In this document: one piece after another, positions 29,358 through 37,997 of the stretch
Layout of the letters: every line of letters starts with the position of its first letter
Numbering within the stretch: the first letter of the stretch is position 1
Assembly (NCBI RefSeq): GCF_007954265.1
Contig: NZ_VOLS01000006.1
Location: 43,784 to 107,783, forward strand
Direction: 5' to 3'
Origin: Colwellia sp. C1TZA3
Lineage (GTDB): Bacteria; Pseudomonadota; Gammaproteobacteria; Enterobacterales; Alteromonadaceae
DNA length: 64,000 nt
Translations under genes and position numbers: made by a program
Notes under the pieces: generated by a model
The model's input: the letters and a program-made list of their open reading frames with translations, nothing else
Told to the model about the DNA's origin: nothing
The model's database searches: none

Positions 29358-30998
29358 ATGTTAACGAGTTCACTGGCATGGCAAAACTTACAAATTCATT
29401 ATTTAGACAGTAAAATAATACACTTAAAATCTTTATTTCGTATTGACCCTGAGCGTTTTGATAAATTTACCATAACCGCATCAGGATTAACCTTAGATTA
29501 CTCGAAAAATCATATCGTACCAGAAACAAAAAAATTACTGGTTGATTTGGCGAAGCAATGCGGTGTTGATGAAAAAATAGAAAAAATGTTTTCTGGTGCG
29601 CCGATAAATACCACTGAAAACCGTCCCGTATTACATACCGCCTTGCGTAACTTTTCTGATCAACCCGTGTATGTTGATGGCGAAAATATTATGCCTCTGG
29701 TTAAAAGCACCTTAGAAAAAATAAAAAGCTTTGTCAATGATGTGTCATCAGGTGTTACTAAAGGTTATAGCGGCAAGGCTTTTAAAGATATTGTCGCTAT
29801 CGGCATTGGCGGCTCATTTTTAGGGCCTAAAATCATGTCTGAGGCTTTAAAACCGTATCGTCAAAAACACTTGAATGTGCATTATGTCGCTAATGTTGAT
29901 GGTTGTCATATTCATGATGTTTTGTCAGGTTTAGACCCAGAAACAACCTTGGTTATCACCTCATCAAAAACATTAACTACCCAAGAAACCCTCAGAAATA
30001 CTGAAACGGCGAAAGAATGGTTTTTAAGACAAGCTACATTCAGTGATATTCAACATAACTTTGCTTGTGTATCCGCTAATGTTGAAGCGGCTAAAAGTTT
30101 TGGTATTAGTGAAAAAAATATTTTCCCCATGTGGGATTGGGTTGGTGGACGTTACTCTATTTGGTCAGCCATTGGCTTACCGCTTGCTATCGGTATTGGC
30201 TATGATAATTACTTAGCGTTTTTACATGGCGCTTTTGAAATGGATGAACATTTTAGACAAGCACCATTTGAAGAGAACATGCCGGTAATTATGGCACTGT
30301 TAGGCATTTGGTATCGAAATTTTCACGGGGCACAGTCACAAGTATTGCTACCCTACTACCATTATTTACGTGGTCTTCCCGCGTATATACAACAGCTGGA
30401 TATGGAAAGTAATGGTAAATCAGTCAATTTAGATAATAAAGAGACCAACTACGATACTGGGCCTATTATTTGGGGTAGTGAAGGCACCAATGGACAACAT
30501 TCTTTTCATCAGTTAATTCATCAAAGTAAGACCCCGATACCGGTCGACTTTATTCTCCCCCTTAACCCTCATGTTGATATATCAAGTCATCATGATATGT
30601 TAATTGCTAACTGTTTGGGGCAAAGCCAAGCGTTAATGGATGGTCAGACTGAAGAACAAGTGATTGCCGCAATGACCAAAGCAAAATGCAGTACCGATGA
30701 AATAAATCAACTATCATCTCATAAAGTCATGAAAGGCAATAAACCCAGTAACACGCTATTAATGCCTAAGTTAACGCCTAAGGCTTTAGGTAGCTTAATT
30801 GCCCTGTATGAGCATAAAGTGTTTGTTCAAGGCGTTATCTGGCAAATAAACTCATTTGATCAATGGGGTGTAGAGTTAGGTAAAGCTCTTGGTAATGATG
30901 TATTTAGTAAGCTTGCTAATATTGATGAGCCGTTAAATATGGATGGTTCAACTAAAGGCTTGATCGACATTTGTCGAAAAAGACGCACCATAATTTAA
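29358..30998 (+). CDS. pgi: Glucose-6-phosphate isomerase
   Basis: A 546-residue enzyme that interconverts glucose-6-phosphate and fructose-6-phosphate. Family segments are present: AIGIGGSFLGPKIMSEAL for substrate phosphate, VITSSKTLTTQETL, the signature-like DWVGGRYSIWSAIGLPLA, and the catalytic regions MESNGKSV, GTNGQHSFHQLIHQ and a late Lys in GKALGNDVF. The length matches E. coli Pgi. It stands alone after the truncated kinase gene, and hairpins follow. Confidence 0.96.
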   Translation: MLTSSLAWQNLQIHYLDSKIIHLKSLFRIDPERFDKFTITASGLTLDYSKNHIVPETKKLLVDLAKQCGVDEKIEKMFSGAPINTTENRPVLHTALRNFSDQPVYVDGENIMPLVKSTLEKIKSFVNDVSSGVTKGYSGKAFKDIVAIGIGGSFLGPKIMSEALKPYRQKHLNVHYVANVDGCHIHDVLSGLDPETTLVITSSKTLTTQETLRNTETAKEWFLRQATFSDIQHNFACVSANVEAAKSFGISEKNIFPMWDWVGGRYSIWSAIGLPLAIGIGYDNYLAFLHGAFEMDEHFRQAPFEENMPVIMALLGIWYRNFHGAQSQVLLPYYHYLRGLPAYIQQLDMESNGKSVNLDNKETNYDTGPIIWGSEGTNGQHSFHQLIHQSKTPIPVDFILPLNPHVDISSHHDMLIANCLGQSQALMDGQTEEQVIAAMTKAKCSTDEINQLSSHKVMKGNKPSNTLLMPKLTPKALGSLIALYEHKVFVQGVIWQINSFDQWGVELGKALGNDVFSKLANIDEPLNMDGSTKGLIDICRKRRTII

Positions 30999-31025
30999 GA
31001 TAATAGTACATTAAATAAATACTGC

Positions 31026-31053
31026 GAGCCTTTAAAAAATCGGGTAAAGGCTC
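31026..31053 (+). terminator. Hairpin after pgi
   Basis: GAGCCTTTA at 31026-31034 pairs with TAAAGGCTC at 31045-31053, about 30 nt after the pgi stop. No T-run follows, so it may be a stabilising 3' stem or a weak terminator. Confidence 0.45.
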
Positions 31054-31194
31054 TGCTCATTAATATATTTTATCTTAAGAGTTAGAAGTTTTATCGAGTA
31101 AAAATTAAGGTACGTCACGATAACAACACTGTGCCTATTATAAAATAAGCAATAAAAATATATACTTAGGAGCTATCCCTTAAGTTGCTTAAGT

Positions 31195-31233
31195 AAATTT
31201 TATGCCGATCACTGCAAAATCGGCATTTAAATT
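31195..31233. terminator. Convergent terminator between pgi and histidine kinase
   Basis: ATGCCGAT at 31202-31209 pairs with ATCGGCAT at 31219-31226, flanked by A/T-rich arms that extend the pairing (AAATTTT/TTTAAATT). It suits termination from both directions between pgi and the oppositely oriented kinase gene. Confidence 0.65.
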
Positions 31234-31284
31234 ATGATTTAACCCTTCATTGGTGCTTAATGATCCAAAACTCGTGACACATTT

Positions 31285-32727
31285 TCAGCTAGCTATTATA
31301 TTTGTATTTATGTTTTGAGCAACGTTGGGAAACTCAAGAGAAAAACAACATCCTTCGCCCAGTTTAGAGTCAACTAACGCCTTTCCCTTGTGCTTCTGCA
31401 TGATGGTTTCAACAATTTTCAAACCAACCCCAGTGCCTTTTGTGGCAGACAGGCGTTCAAATAGGCCAAAAATTATTTTATGATATTTAGGATCGATACC
31501 TATGCCATTGTCCTTGACATGAATAGTGGTAGATAACGAGGTTTGAGTGGTAAATATCTCTATAATTAAAGGCCGAGAAAGCTCTCGATAACCTAGTGCG
31601 TTACTTAGCAAGTTCAATATCCCTTCAGACAGCAAGCGCTCATTAGCATCGACCGTGTGTAGATTTTCAGCCATATTAACGGTGGCATTCGCTTCACTAA
31701 TGGCTTCTTCTAAGGCCGCGCATTGCTGATCCACCGCACTTTTAACATTAACATTAGCGCTAGTGATGGTTTGTTGTACAATGCGAGACAAGTCGAGTAA
31801 ATCAGCTAACAGTAACTCCATGTTGTCGACATTTTGAATAATACGATTCAACCTGTGCGTTTGTTTTTCTGTCAAAGTATCCGTAAGTTCTGCTTGCAAT
31901 TTTTGGGTGAATGCTCCGATGGTTACCAGTGGTGATTTTAGGTCGTGAGACACGGTATAAATGAACTGCTCCATCTGTGTGTTCTTATTGATTAGCTGCT
32001 CGTTAAGTGCGGTGGCCTGACGTTTTTCTTTTTCCACATCTTGCATTACGCTCAATAAAATAGTTTGTGAACGCGCCATATCAATTTCGTGACTTTCCAT
32101 GTTGACATTTAATGCGTTGCTTAGCTCGAGTGCCTCTTGTTGCTTTTTAAAGAAAAAACGGACGATAGCCACTAAGGTGAGCAACAACGCAATCAGCACA
32201 AGTAAACCCAACTTAAGGCTTCGATCGAGTAAATCTGACAGTTGAGTTGCAAATAAAGTAGAAATTTTCTGATATATCATTTCTATTTCTAAATGAGAGG
32301 GTTCATCGTCGTAACGCAGATAATTGCCAAGCTCACGAACGTTGGTATTTTTATTAAGCAAACTAGGCAGCAAGATTAAACGTTCTCTATAAGCTGTTAG
32401 CATATCCCTAGTAGCCGGCATTTTCAGCTCACCAAGGATTATCCCACCTTGCAACTCAATATTATACAATTGAATAGTGGCTACACGTAAATTTTCTGAG
32501 GCTTTATCCCCATAGCGAGTATCTTCAGTTCGTAAGATAGCGTTTTTAAAGTTATCGATTAAACCGACGTAGCCAATCTGATTTTTCAGTTCGCTGATCT
32601 GTGTGTAAATCGCAACACGCTTTTGATTTAGCTCTTTTTGTTTTGACTGATAATCTAAGGCAATCAACACTTCTAGTGTGATAAAAAACAATAGCAAGGT
32701 AGTCAGTACAGCATTCTTAGTATTCAT
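31285..32727 (-). CDS. Membrane sensor histidine kinase with periplasmic helical domain
   Basis: The ATG at 32727 with AGGGG 5 nt upstream gives 480 residues; an upstream TTG at 32760 is rejected. The product has a transmembrane helix (about 5-24), a mostly helical periplasmic region of about 145 residues with GYVGLIDNFKNAILR, a second helix (about 172-193), a coiled coil, a HisKA domain with phospho-acceptor His261 in VSHDLKSPL, and an ATPase domain with N-box NLLSNALGYR, DNGIGID and GTGVGLKIV. The core is of the phytochrome-like kinase class. It has no receiver domain. It starts 60 bp after the ethylene-receptor-like gene on the same strand and is a candidate partner for it. Confidence 0.9.
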   Translation of the reverse strand: MNTKNAVLTTLLLFFITLEVLIALDYQSKQKELNQKRVAIYTQISELKNQIGYVGLIDNFKNAILRTEDTRYGDKASENLRVATIQLYNIELQGGIILGELKMPATRDMLTAYRERLILLPSLLNKNTNVRELGNYLRYDDEPSHLEIEMIYQKISTLFATQLSDLLDRSLKLGLLVLIALLLTLVAIVRFFFKKQQEALELSNALNVNMESHEIDMARSQTILLSVMQDVEKEKRQATALNEQLINKNTQMEQFIYTVSHDLKSPLVTIGAFTQKLQAELTDTLTEKQTHRLNRIIQNVDNMELLLADLLDLSRIVQQTITSANVNVKSAVDQQCAALEEAISEANATVNMAENLHTVDANERLLSEGILNLLSNALGYRELSRPLIIEIFTTQTSLSTTIHVKDNGIGIDPKYHKIIFGLFERLSATKGTGVGLKIVETIMQKHKGKALVDSKLGEGCCFSLEFPNVAQNINTNIIAS

Positions 32728-32787
32728 TAAGGCCCCTGACAATAAAAATTTAGCGTACAAGGCTTTAAAATAAGTTTTTTGTTTTCG

Positions 32788-33336
32788 CTAGACATCATAG
32801 CTTTGTGCTCGCTTAAGTTCGCTCATCAATGCGTTCACCTCTTTTTTCAGCTCAAGTATCCGCTCTTCTCGGTCAAGTGTGGCTGAATAAACCGTGTTCA
32901 TTTGCTTATTTTTTTGTTTTATAGCCTCAAGCTCGGCAATAGCACTATGGTACTTGACTTCCACACCTGGTAATCGGATAAGCTGAGGTAACTTAGGCGC
33001 CAAAACAATCGCGGTTAAAATAGAGGTAAAAGCGGTCAATGCTTTTATCCAGCCTTGGTATTCATAAGCGGGATACCAGGTGACATAGATCGCCACAAAA
33101 TGCGTAGTACCACAAAAGAAAATAAACGCCATAAATAGCGCAAATATATCTTTGTGCGGCACGCTTTCTTTGCGCTTATACAGCAATATACCAATAATGA
33201 GGGTGATGAGATAATACGCGACACCAATGGTTATATCTGATGTTACATGGGTCCATAATATGTCGGGGCGCCACAGGTAACAGTGTCCATGAGGCATAAA
33301 ATTGGGGTTAGCGAATTGTTGCAACCATTCGTTCAT
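32788..33336 (-). CDS. Stand-alone ethylene-receptor-like (ETR1-type) membrane sensor with coiled-coil tail
   Basis: The frame opens at 33342, but AAAGGA abuts that ATG. The second ATG (33336) has proper 6-nt spacing and gives 182 residues. Three membrane helices match the ethylene-binding domain of plant ETR1 and cyanobacterial homologues: SDITIGVAYY aligns with ETR1 SDFFIAVAYF, and FMAFIFFCGTTHF with FGAFIVLCGATHL. The residues equivalent to ETR1 Asp25, Cys65 and His69 (D34, C75, H79 from this start) are kept; Cys and His bind Cu(I) in ETR1. The Pro36 equivalent is Thr. The remaining 55 residues are a charged coiled coil; there is no kinase or GAF domain. It lies between two kinase genes, so signalling in trans is likely. 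Ligand unproven. Confidence 0.85.
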   Translation of the reverse strand: MNEWLQQFANPNFMPHGHCYLWRPDILWTHVTSDITIGVAYYLITLIIGILLYKRKESVPHKDIFALFMAFIFFCGTTHFVAIYVTWYPAYEYQGWIKALTAFTSILTAIVLAPKLPQLIRLPGVEVKYHSAIAELEAIKQKNKQMNTVYSATLDREERILELKKEVNALMSELKRAQSYDV

Positions 33337-33373
33337 CTGCATTCCTTTTATGGCTTATCTAGTCGATCATTAA

Positions 33374-33420
33374 TTGTTGTTGTTGTTGTTGTTGTTAATA
33401 GTGAGAGTGAGAGTGAGAGT
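33374..33420 (-). repeat. Compound simple-sequence repeat in the sensor-gene leader
   Basis: On the plus strand (TTG) is repeated over 33374-33396 (seven full units plus TT), followed four bases later by GTGAGA repeated three times plus GT (33401-33420). Both tracts lie in the 87-bp gap between the GAF kinase stop (33424) and the ethylene-receptor-like gene start (33336). Such tracts are prone to slippage and may vary between cells. Confidence 0.9.
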
Positions 33421-33423
33421 ATT

Positions 33424-34659
33424 TTATGCTTTAGGAAAGCGCAGTTCAAAGCAACTACCCTGACCTAATTCAGAAACCAAGTTTACCAAACCATTGTGTT
33501 TTTCCATGGCGGCCTTGATAAGACTCAAGCCAATACCGGTGCCTTGACCGTCATTAATTTGCTCAAATACTTGAAATACCCGTTTTTGATCACTTCTTGC
33601 TATGCCGATACCATTGTCATTGATAAACAAAGAGACCCATGCATCGGATTCTTCGGTGTGAACGTTTAATTTTAAATTGTGCTCAGCACTTCGATACCGA
33701 ATGGCATTGCTCAACAGATTATCAACGCATTGAGACAACAAAGTCTGATTAGCCCAGATGCAATGCAGCGGCTTGGCTAAAACCAAGTCAACTTTCATCT
33801 CTCTGTGCCCTGTCATCAATCTTTGCCAACTTTGCTCAATAAGCCTTGTTAGGTCAATAGGCTCTTTACTGATTTCAGCTTTCATGACTCTTGAAAGTTC
33901 TAACAAATTAGTTAACAGATCACCCATGTGGGTCATATTTTCAAGTATTCTTTGAAAACGATGTTTCTGTTTTTCTGTGGTATGAGTTGATAGCTCTTTG
34001 GCTAACATGCTGGTAAAACCGTTGATGGTGACCAAAGGCGATTTCAAGTCATGAGATACGGTATAAACAAACTGCTCTAACTCTTTGTTTTTTGCTTCCA
34101 AGCTTTTAGTTAATAACAGCGATTGTTCTAATGACCGTGACTGCGCCAAGAGATCATGTTGAATTCGCCCAGCTTTCCTCAGTTCCAATTGTGTTACCAC
34201 TTGCTTGGCAATAATGACCAACTGCTTTTTTTGCAGTGTGCTTAAGTGTGACGGTTTATGGTCAATAACACATAAAGTTCCTAGTCGTAGACCACTAGGT
34301 GTTATTAAAGGGGCTCCAGCATAAAAAATCATTTGAGTGGGGCCGGTCACTAAAGGGTTATCATGAAAGCGCTCATCTTGACGGCTGTCTTGTATTTCAA
34401 ACACATCATCGTGGTGAAGTGCATGCGCACAAAAAGCAATATCACGCGGGGTTTCTTGCGCGTCGAGCCCATGATGAGACTTAAACCATTGTCGTTTCTC
34501 ATCAATTAAAGAGATTAACGCAATGGGTGTGCCACAAACACTAGACGCTAGATCAGTTAATTGATCATAAGCCTGCTCTGCAAGCGTGTCTAAGATATTA
34601 TACTCATTCAGAGCGGTTAAACGAGCCGATTCATTATCGGGTATTGCAGCTGATTTCAT
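33424..34659 (-). CDS. Cytoplasmic GAF-domain sensor histidine kinase
   Basis: A 411-residue protein without membrane helices. It has a GAF domain (about 20-160, with ISLIDEKRQWFKSHHG and GTLCVID), a coiled coil (about 165-197), a HisKA domain with His203 in VSHDLKSPL and an ATPase domain with N-box NLLSNAIRYR, DNGIGIA and GTGIGLSLI. The GAF subtype is common among kinases and cyclases and its ligand is not evident. The kinase half is closely similar to the one encoded at 31285-32727, suggesting duplication. It begins 75 bp after the REC-GGDEF-EAL gene and probably shares its transcript. Confidence 0.92.
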   Translation of the reverse strand: MKSAAIPDNESARLTALNEYNILDTLAEQAYDQLTDLASSVCGTPIALISLIDEKRQWFKSHHGLDAQETPRDIAFCAHALHHDDVFEIQDSRQDERFHDNPLVTGPTQMIFYAGAPLITPSGLRLGTLCVIDHKPSHLSTLQKKQLVIIAKQVVTQLELRKAGRIQHDLLAQSRSLEQSLLLTKSLEAKNKELEQFVYTVSHDLKSPLVTINGFTSMLAKELSTHTTEKQKHRFQRILENMTHMGDLLTNLLELSRVMKAEISKEPIDLTRLIEQSWQRLMTGHREMKVDLVLAKPLHCIWANQTLLSQCVDNLLSNAIRYRSAEHNLKLNVHTEESDAWVSLFINDNGIGIARSDQKRVFQVFEQINDGQGTGIGLSLIKAAMEKHNGLVNLVSELGQGSCFELRFPKA

Positions 34660-34734
34660 CTTTTTAGCCCACCGAGTTTAGCATTGACTTGTATGTAAAA
34701 TATTGGTCTAGATAATAAAGCGCCACTGTGCTGA

Positions 34735-36438
34735 TTAACTTTGTTCAAGTAACTTTGCCTCTAACAAGTCGGCTGGCATGGGCCTGCCAAGTAAGTAACC
34801 TTGTATTTTATCAATTTTCAACTTATGGCATAAAGCCAACTGGCGGTCTGTTTCAACCCCCTCAGCAACAACGGTAAAATCCAGTAATTTCAACATATGG
34901 GTTACTGCTTCTAATAAACATTTTTTATTATCAGCATCGGTGGCATTTTTTTGCAGTGATTTGTCCAATTTAACAATGTCAATCGGGAAGTTGTTTAAAT
35001 GGGCAATGGAGGAAAAACCCATACCAAAATCATCCAAGGCTATTTTAAAGCCTAGTGACGAGAGCGAATGCAGTGTTTTTCGCGTTACCTCATCATCTTC
35101 CAATAATGCTGTTTCAGTAATTTCTAAGGTAATGGTATGAGGCAAAACACCATGTTCTTCGGTTTTGTTTTTAATTTTTTGCGTTAACTGTGCGTCCTGT
35201 AATTGCAGTGCTGAAATATTAATTGCCATAGTAAAGTTGCGATCAAAACGCCTCTGCCATGAGGCCAAGTCAGTTAGGGCAACAGTGATAACCCACTGCC
35301 CTAAGTCATGAATCAAACGGGTTTCCTCAGCAATAGGAATGAACTCATCGGGTGCATAAAATTTTGGCGTATCCGGCCACCTAATCAGCGCTTCGACACC
35401 TTGTATTTTTTCGCTATGAGCACAAAAAACCGGTTGATAGAATAACCGGAACGATGATTCTCTAAGAATGTCGCTAATTTCACCTTGGATTAAGAAGCGA
35501 CGGTTAAACTCGTCCTGATAATGTGATTGATAAAAGCGTAATGAATTTTTACCGTTTTGCTTTGCTCGGTACATCGCGATATCAGCACATTTTACCAATT
35601 TATGGCGGCTATCTGCATCATTAGGATACAATGCAGCGCCAATGCTCACCGTGCAGTTGATACGTTGACCGTCAATATAGAAAGGTTCTTGTACTGATTT
35701 TAGGATGCGATTACCAATCATGTTAACTTCTTCAACCGAATGTATATTCGCCAAAGTAATAGCAAATTCATCACCTCCGAGTCGTGCAAAACCATCGTTT
35801 TCTCGTAGATATTTTTGGACTCGAGCAACCCATTCAACTAATAGTCGGTCTCCTGCATCATGACCCAAGGTATCATTAACGTACTTAAAATTGTCTAAAT
35901 CCAGCGCCAGCATGCCAACTGAGACCTTCAGTCGTTGGCTATTGGCAATCATAAACTTAAGCGTTTCATCAAAATAGTAACGGTTGTGCAAGCTAGTTAA
36001 CTGGTCTTTTTCCGCCATATTTTTTACAGCCAAGTAGCTTTGGTGCATTCTTTGCTCCATCTCAAAGCGTTTGGTCGAATGGATAATCGCTTGATGGAGT
36101 TTAATATATGAAACCTCACTTTTGGGGATAAAGTCTTGCGCACCCGCCTCAATGCAATTAAGCGCAATTGAAGAGCCTTGCGCGGCACTGATAACAATAA
36201 TAGCAGTATTGCCTAAATTAGGGCGAGAGCGTATTTCGATAATCATTTCAATGCCATTAACTTCAGGCATATGATAATCGAGCAAAATAATGTCGAAGGA
36301 TTCTGCATCCATCATCGCAAGGCCGTTGACAACAGAGTCGGCATATTTCACTTGATAATTATTTTGCAAAGACGAAGTTAGCGCTCTTTTAACAATCGCC
36401 ATATCAATTTCGTCATCGTCAACAATAAGTATTTTCAT
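34735..36438 (-). CDS. REC-GGDEF-EAL response regulator for cyclic di-GMP
   Basis: A 567-residue protein. It has a receiver domain (1-125, phospho-acceptor Asp54 in ILLDYHMP), a GGDEF domain with intact LGGDEF and an RxxD inhibitory site (REND) five residues before it, and an EAL domain with EALIRW, ALDDFGMGFSS, VAEGVET and the GYLLGRPM end. All motifs for both making and degrading cyclic di-GMP are kept, so the net output must be set by phosphorylation or partners. It is the first gene of the minus-strand signalling operon and the likely output of the kinases encoded next to it. Cyclic di-GMP usually controls motility versus biofilm. Confidence 0.94.
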   Translation of the reverse strand: MKILIVDDDEIDMAIVKRALTSSLQNNYQVKYADSVVNGLAMMDAESFDIILLDYHMPEVNGIEMIIEIRSRPNLGNTAIIVISAAQGSSIALNCIEAGAQDFIPKSEVSYIKLHQAIIHSTKRFEMEQRMHQSYLAVKNMAEKDQLTSLHNRYYFDETLKFMIANSQRLKVSVGMLALDLDNFKYVNDTLGHDAGDRLLVEWVARVQKYLRENDGFARLGGDEFAITLANIHSVEEVNMIGNRILKSVQEPFYIDGQRINCTVSIGAALYPNDADSRHKLVKCADIAMYRAKQNGKNSLRFYQSHYQDEFNRRFLIQGEISDILRESSFRLFYQPVFCAHSEKIQGVEALIRWPDTPKFYAPDEFIPIAEETRLIHDLGQWVITVALTDLASWQRRFDRNFTMAINISALQLQDAQLTQKIKNKTEEHGVLPHTITLEITETALLEDDEVTRKTLHSLSSLGFKIALDDFGMGFSSIAHLNNFPIDIVKLDKSLQKNATDADNKKCLLEAVTHMLKLLDFTVVAEGVETDRQLALCHKLKIDKIQGYLLGRPMPADLLEAKLLEQS

Positions 36439-36468
36439 TTTTGATCTTATCCCTGTATGTCTATGTGC

Positions 36469-36520
36469 TTTAAAACCTTTAGTAAGGTTATTTAAAACCT
36501 TTAGTAAGGTTATTTAAAAC
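36469..36520. repeat. 22-bp tandem repeat with internal palindrome
   Basis: Two identical 22-bp units (36469-36490 and 36491-36512) and a partial third begin about 30 bp upstream of the REC-GGDEF-EAL start. Each full unit contains AACCTT-TAGT-AAGGTT, an inverted repeat. Tandem copies at helical-turn spacing (about two turns) look like operator sites for a regulator of the operon, or a product of slippage. Confidence 0.8.
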
Positions 36521-36733
36521 TTTTTGTAAAATCAGAGGCTATTAAAGCCTATTTTTCAAAGTTAAAAAGCGTTTTGGCTAGATACAAAAAAATATATTCT
36601 GATCTACTACGAGTAATACTCTTGATCGTTCAAGGTCTATTTCACATAAACTACTCGTTGTAATATCCATAGACATTATCAATCTAAGTTGATAATGTCT
36701 AAGCTTATTTTATATATAAATCACTTTAATTGT

Positions 36734-36812
36734 ATATATTTTACATGTAATTTGTATATATATTGTAAATATAATATGTATTAATTATATACAAATTACA
36801 TGCAAAATATAT
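36734..36812. promoter_or_regulatory. 27-bp inverted repeat upstream of REC-histidine kinase gene
   Basis: Arms at 36734-36760 and 36786-36812 are inverted with a single mismatch, separated by 25 bp. Each arm contains CATGTAATTTGTATATA or its complement. Sequence and spacer are extremely AT-rich. The right arm ends 30 bp before the ATG at 36843. It could form a cruciform or a long RNA stem, or bind a large regulator. It lacks the GC stem of a terminator. Confidence 0.75.
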
Positions 36813-36842
36813 TTAGATTATTAACAAGGGATAACACTTAAT

Positions 36843-37910
36843 ATGAAAGTGATAGTAATAGAAGATAACCCTGATCATTTTGAGATTATTGAAGATGCGT
36901 TTGCGTCTATTACTGAAATACACGCTCAAGTTGTTCGAGCTGACACTTTAGCCGCTGGAAAATCAATGCTTTTTTCTCAGCACTTTGATATCTGCTTGTG
37001 TGACTTACAGCTTCCTGACTCAGCAATAGAGCAAACAGTAGAATGGTTAAGTTCGCAAACCCACCCATTACCTATGGTGACATTAACCTCACTACACAGT
37101 ATTGAGATCGCCCAAAACTTGCTCCATAAAGGTGTGCAGGACTATTTATCTAAAGATGAACTAACACCACTATTGCTTTACAAAACATGTCGGTATGCTA
37201 TTGAACGTTTTAGGCACCAACAAGAAATTGCTGGATACAATCAAGACATGCAAGTATTCTGCGACAGTTTATCGCATGACTTCAATGGTCATATTAACCG
37301 TATCAAAGGTGTATCCGGAGCGTTAAAGTCAGATTTGATGGAAAGAACCCCTTGTACCGCAAATGAATTACAGTGGTTTGATTATCTAGAAAAAAGCACC
37401 TCAGAAGTACAAAATTTAGTTTCTGATTTGCAGAGTTACTTGTCTGTTGGCTATGTAAACCAAGTCTTTGAAACGGTTAATTTGAAGTTGGTGGTTGACA
37501 AGGTCGTGGCTTCCCTAAAAAGCACCCTACAAATTGACTTTGAAGCTAATATGCCAAACGAGCTTGCTACCATCTCAGGCAATACAGCCTTGTTACAACT
37601 GCTGTTCCAAAACCTTATCGCGAATAGCATAAAATTCAATAATGACCGGCCAATTATCGACATAACGATGCAAGATAATGGCAATTATGTTGATATTATT
37701 CTGCAGGACAATGGTATTGGATTTGATCCGGTACACGCCAAAAAAATATTTTCACCGTTTAATCGACTGGCTAATGGTAAGAAATTTTCAGGCTCTGGCT
37801 TAGGCTTAAGTATTGTGAAGCGCATCATTGCACATCATGATGGTAGTATCGAAGCACATTCAGCGTTAGGCGTAGGCAGTAAATTTACCCTTAAATTCCT
37901 AAAGAAGTAA
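36843..37910 (+). CDS. REC-histidine kinase (receiver at the N-terminus)
   Basis: A 355-residue cytoplasmic protein. It has a receiver domain (about 1-120, Asp54 in CLCDLQLPD, Lys104), a HisKA-type helix pair with His145 in LSHDFNGHI, and an ATPase domain with N-box LIANSIKFN, DNGIGFD and SGLGLSIV. The order receiver-then-kinase means it can be switched by an upstream kinase and pass the signal on, probably to the single-domain regulator encoded 87 bp downstream. It is divergent from the REC-GGDEF-EAL operon. AAGGG lies about 9 nt upstream of the start. Confidence 0.9.
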   Translation: MKVIVIEDNPDHFEIIEDAFASITEIHAQVVRADTLAAGKSMLFSQHFDICLCDLQLPDSAIEQTVEWLSSQTHPLPMVTLTSLHSIEIAQNLLHKGVQDYLSKDELTPLLLYKTCRYAIERFRHQQEIAGYNQDMQVFCDSLSHDFNGHINRIKGVSGALKSDLMERTPCTANELQWFDYLEKSTSEVQNLVSDLQSYLSVGYVNQVFETVNLKLVVDKVVASLKSTLQIDFEANMPNELATISGNTALLQLLFQNLIANSIKFNNDRPIIDITMQDNGNYVDIILQDNGIGFDPVHAKKIFSPFNRLANGKKFSGSGLGLSIVKRIIAHHDGSIEAHSALGVGSKFTLKFLKK

Positions 37911-37997
37911 GAAAAGAATAATAAAAAACCTAATATTGCGCATATCAACTATAGGCTAACTTAGCTTTAAAGCAGACAAACTAACAAGGAGAAGACG

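Noticed and set aside
33283..33468. Plus-strand frame that translates the microsatellites into Val and Ser-Glu runs
   Set aside because: It runs antisense to two well-supported genes and the low-complexity translation is a by-product of the repeats.
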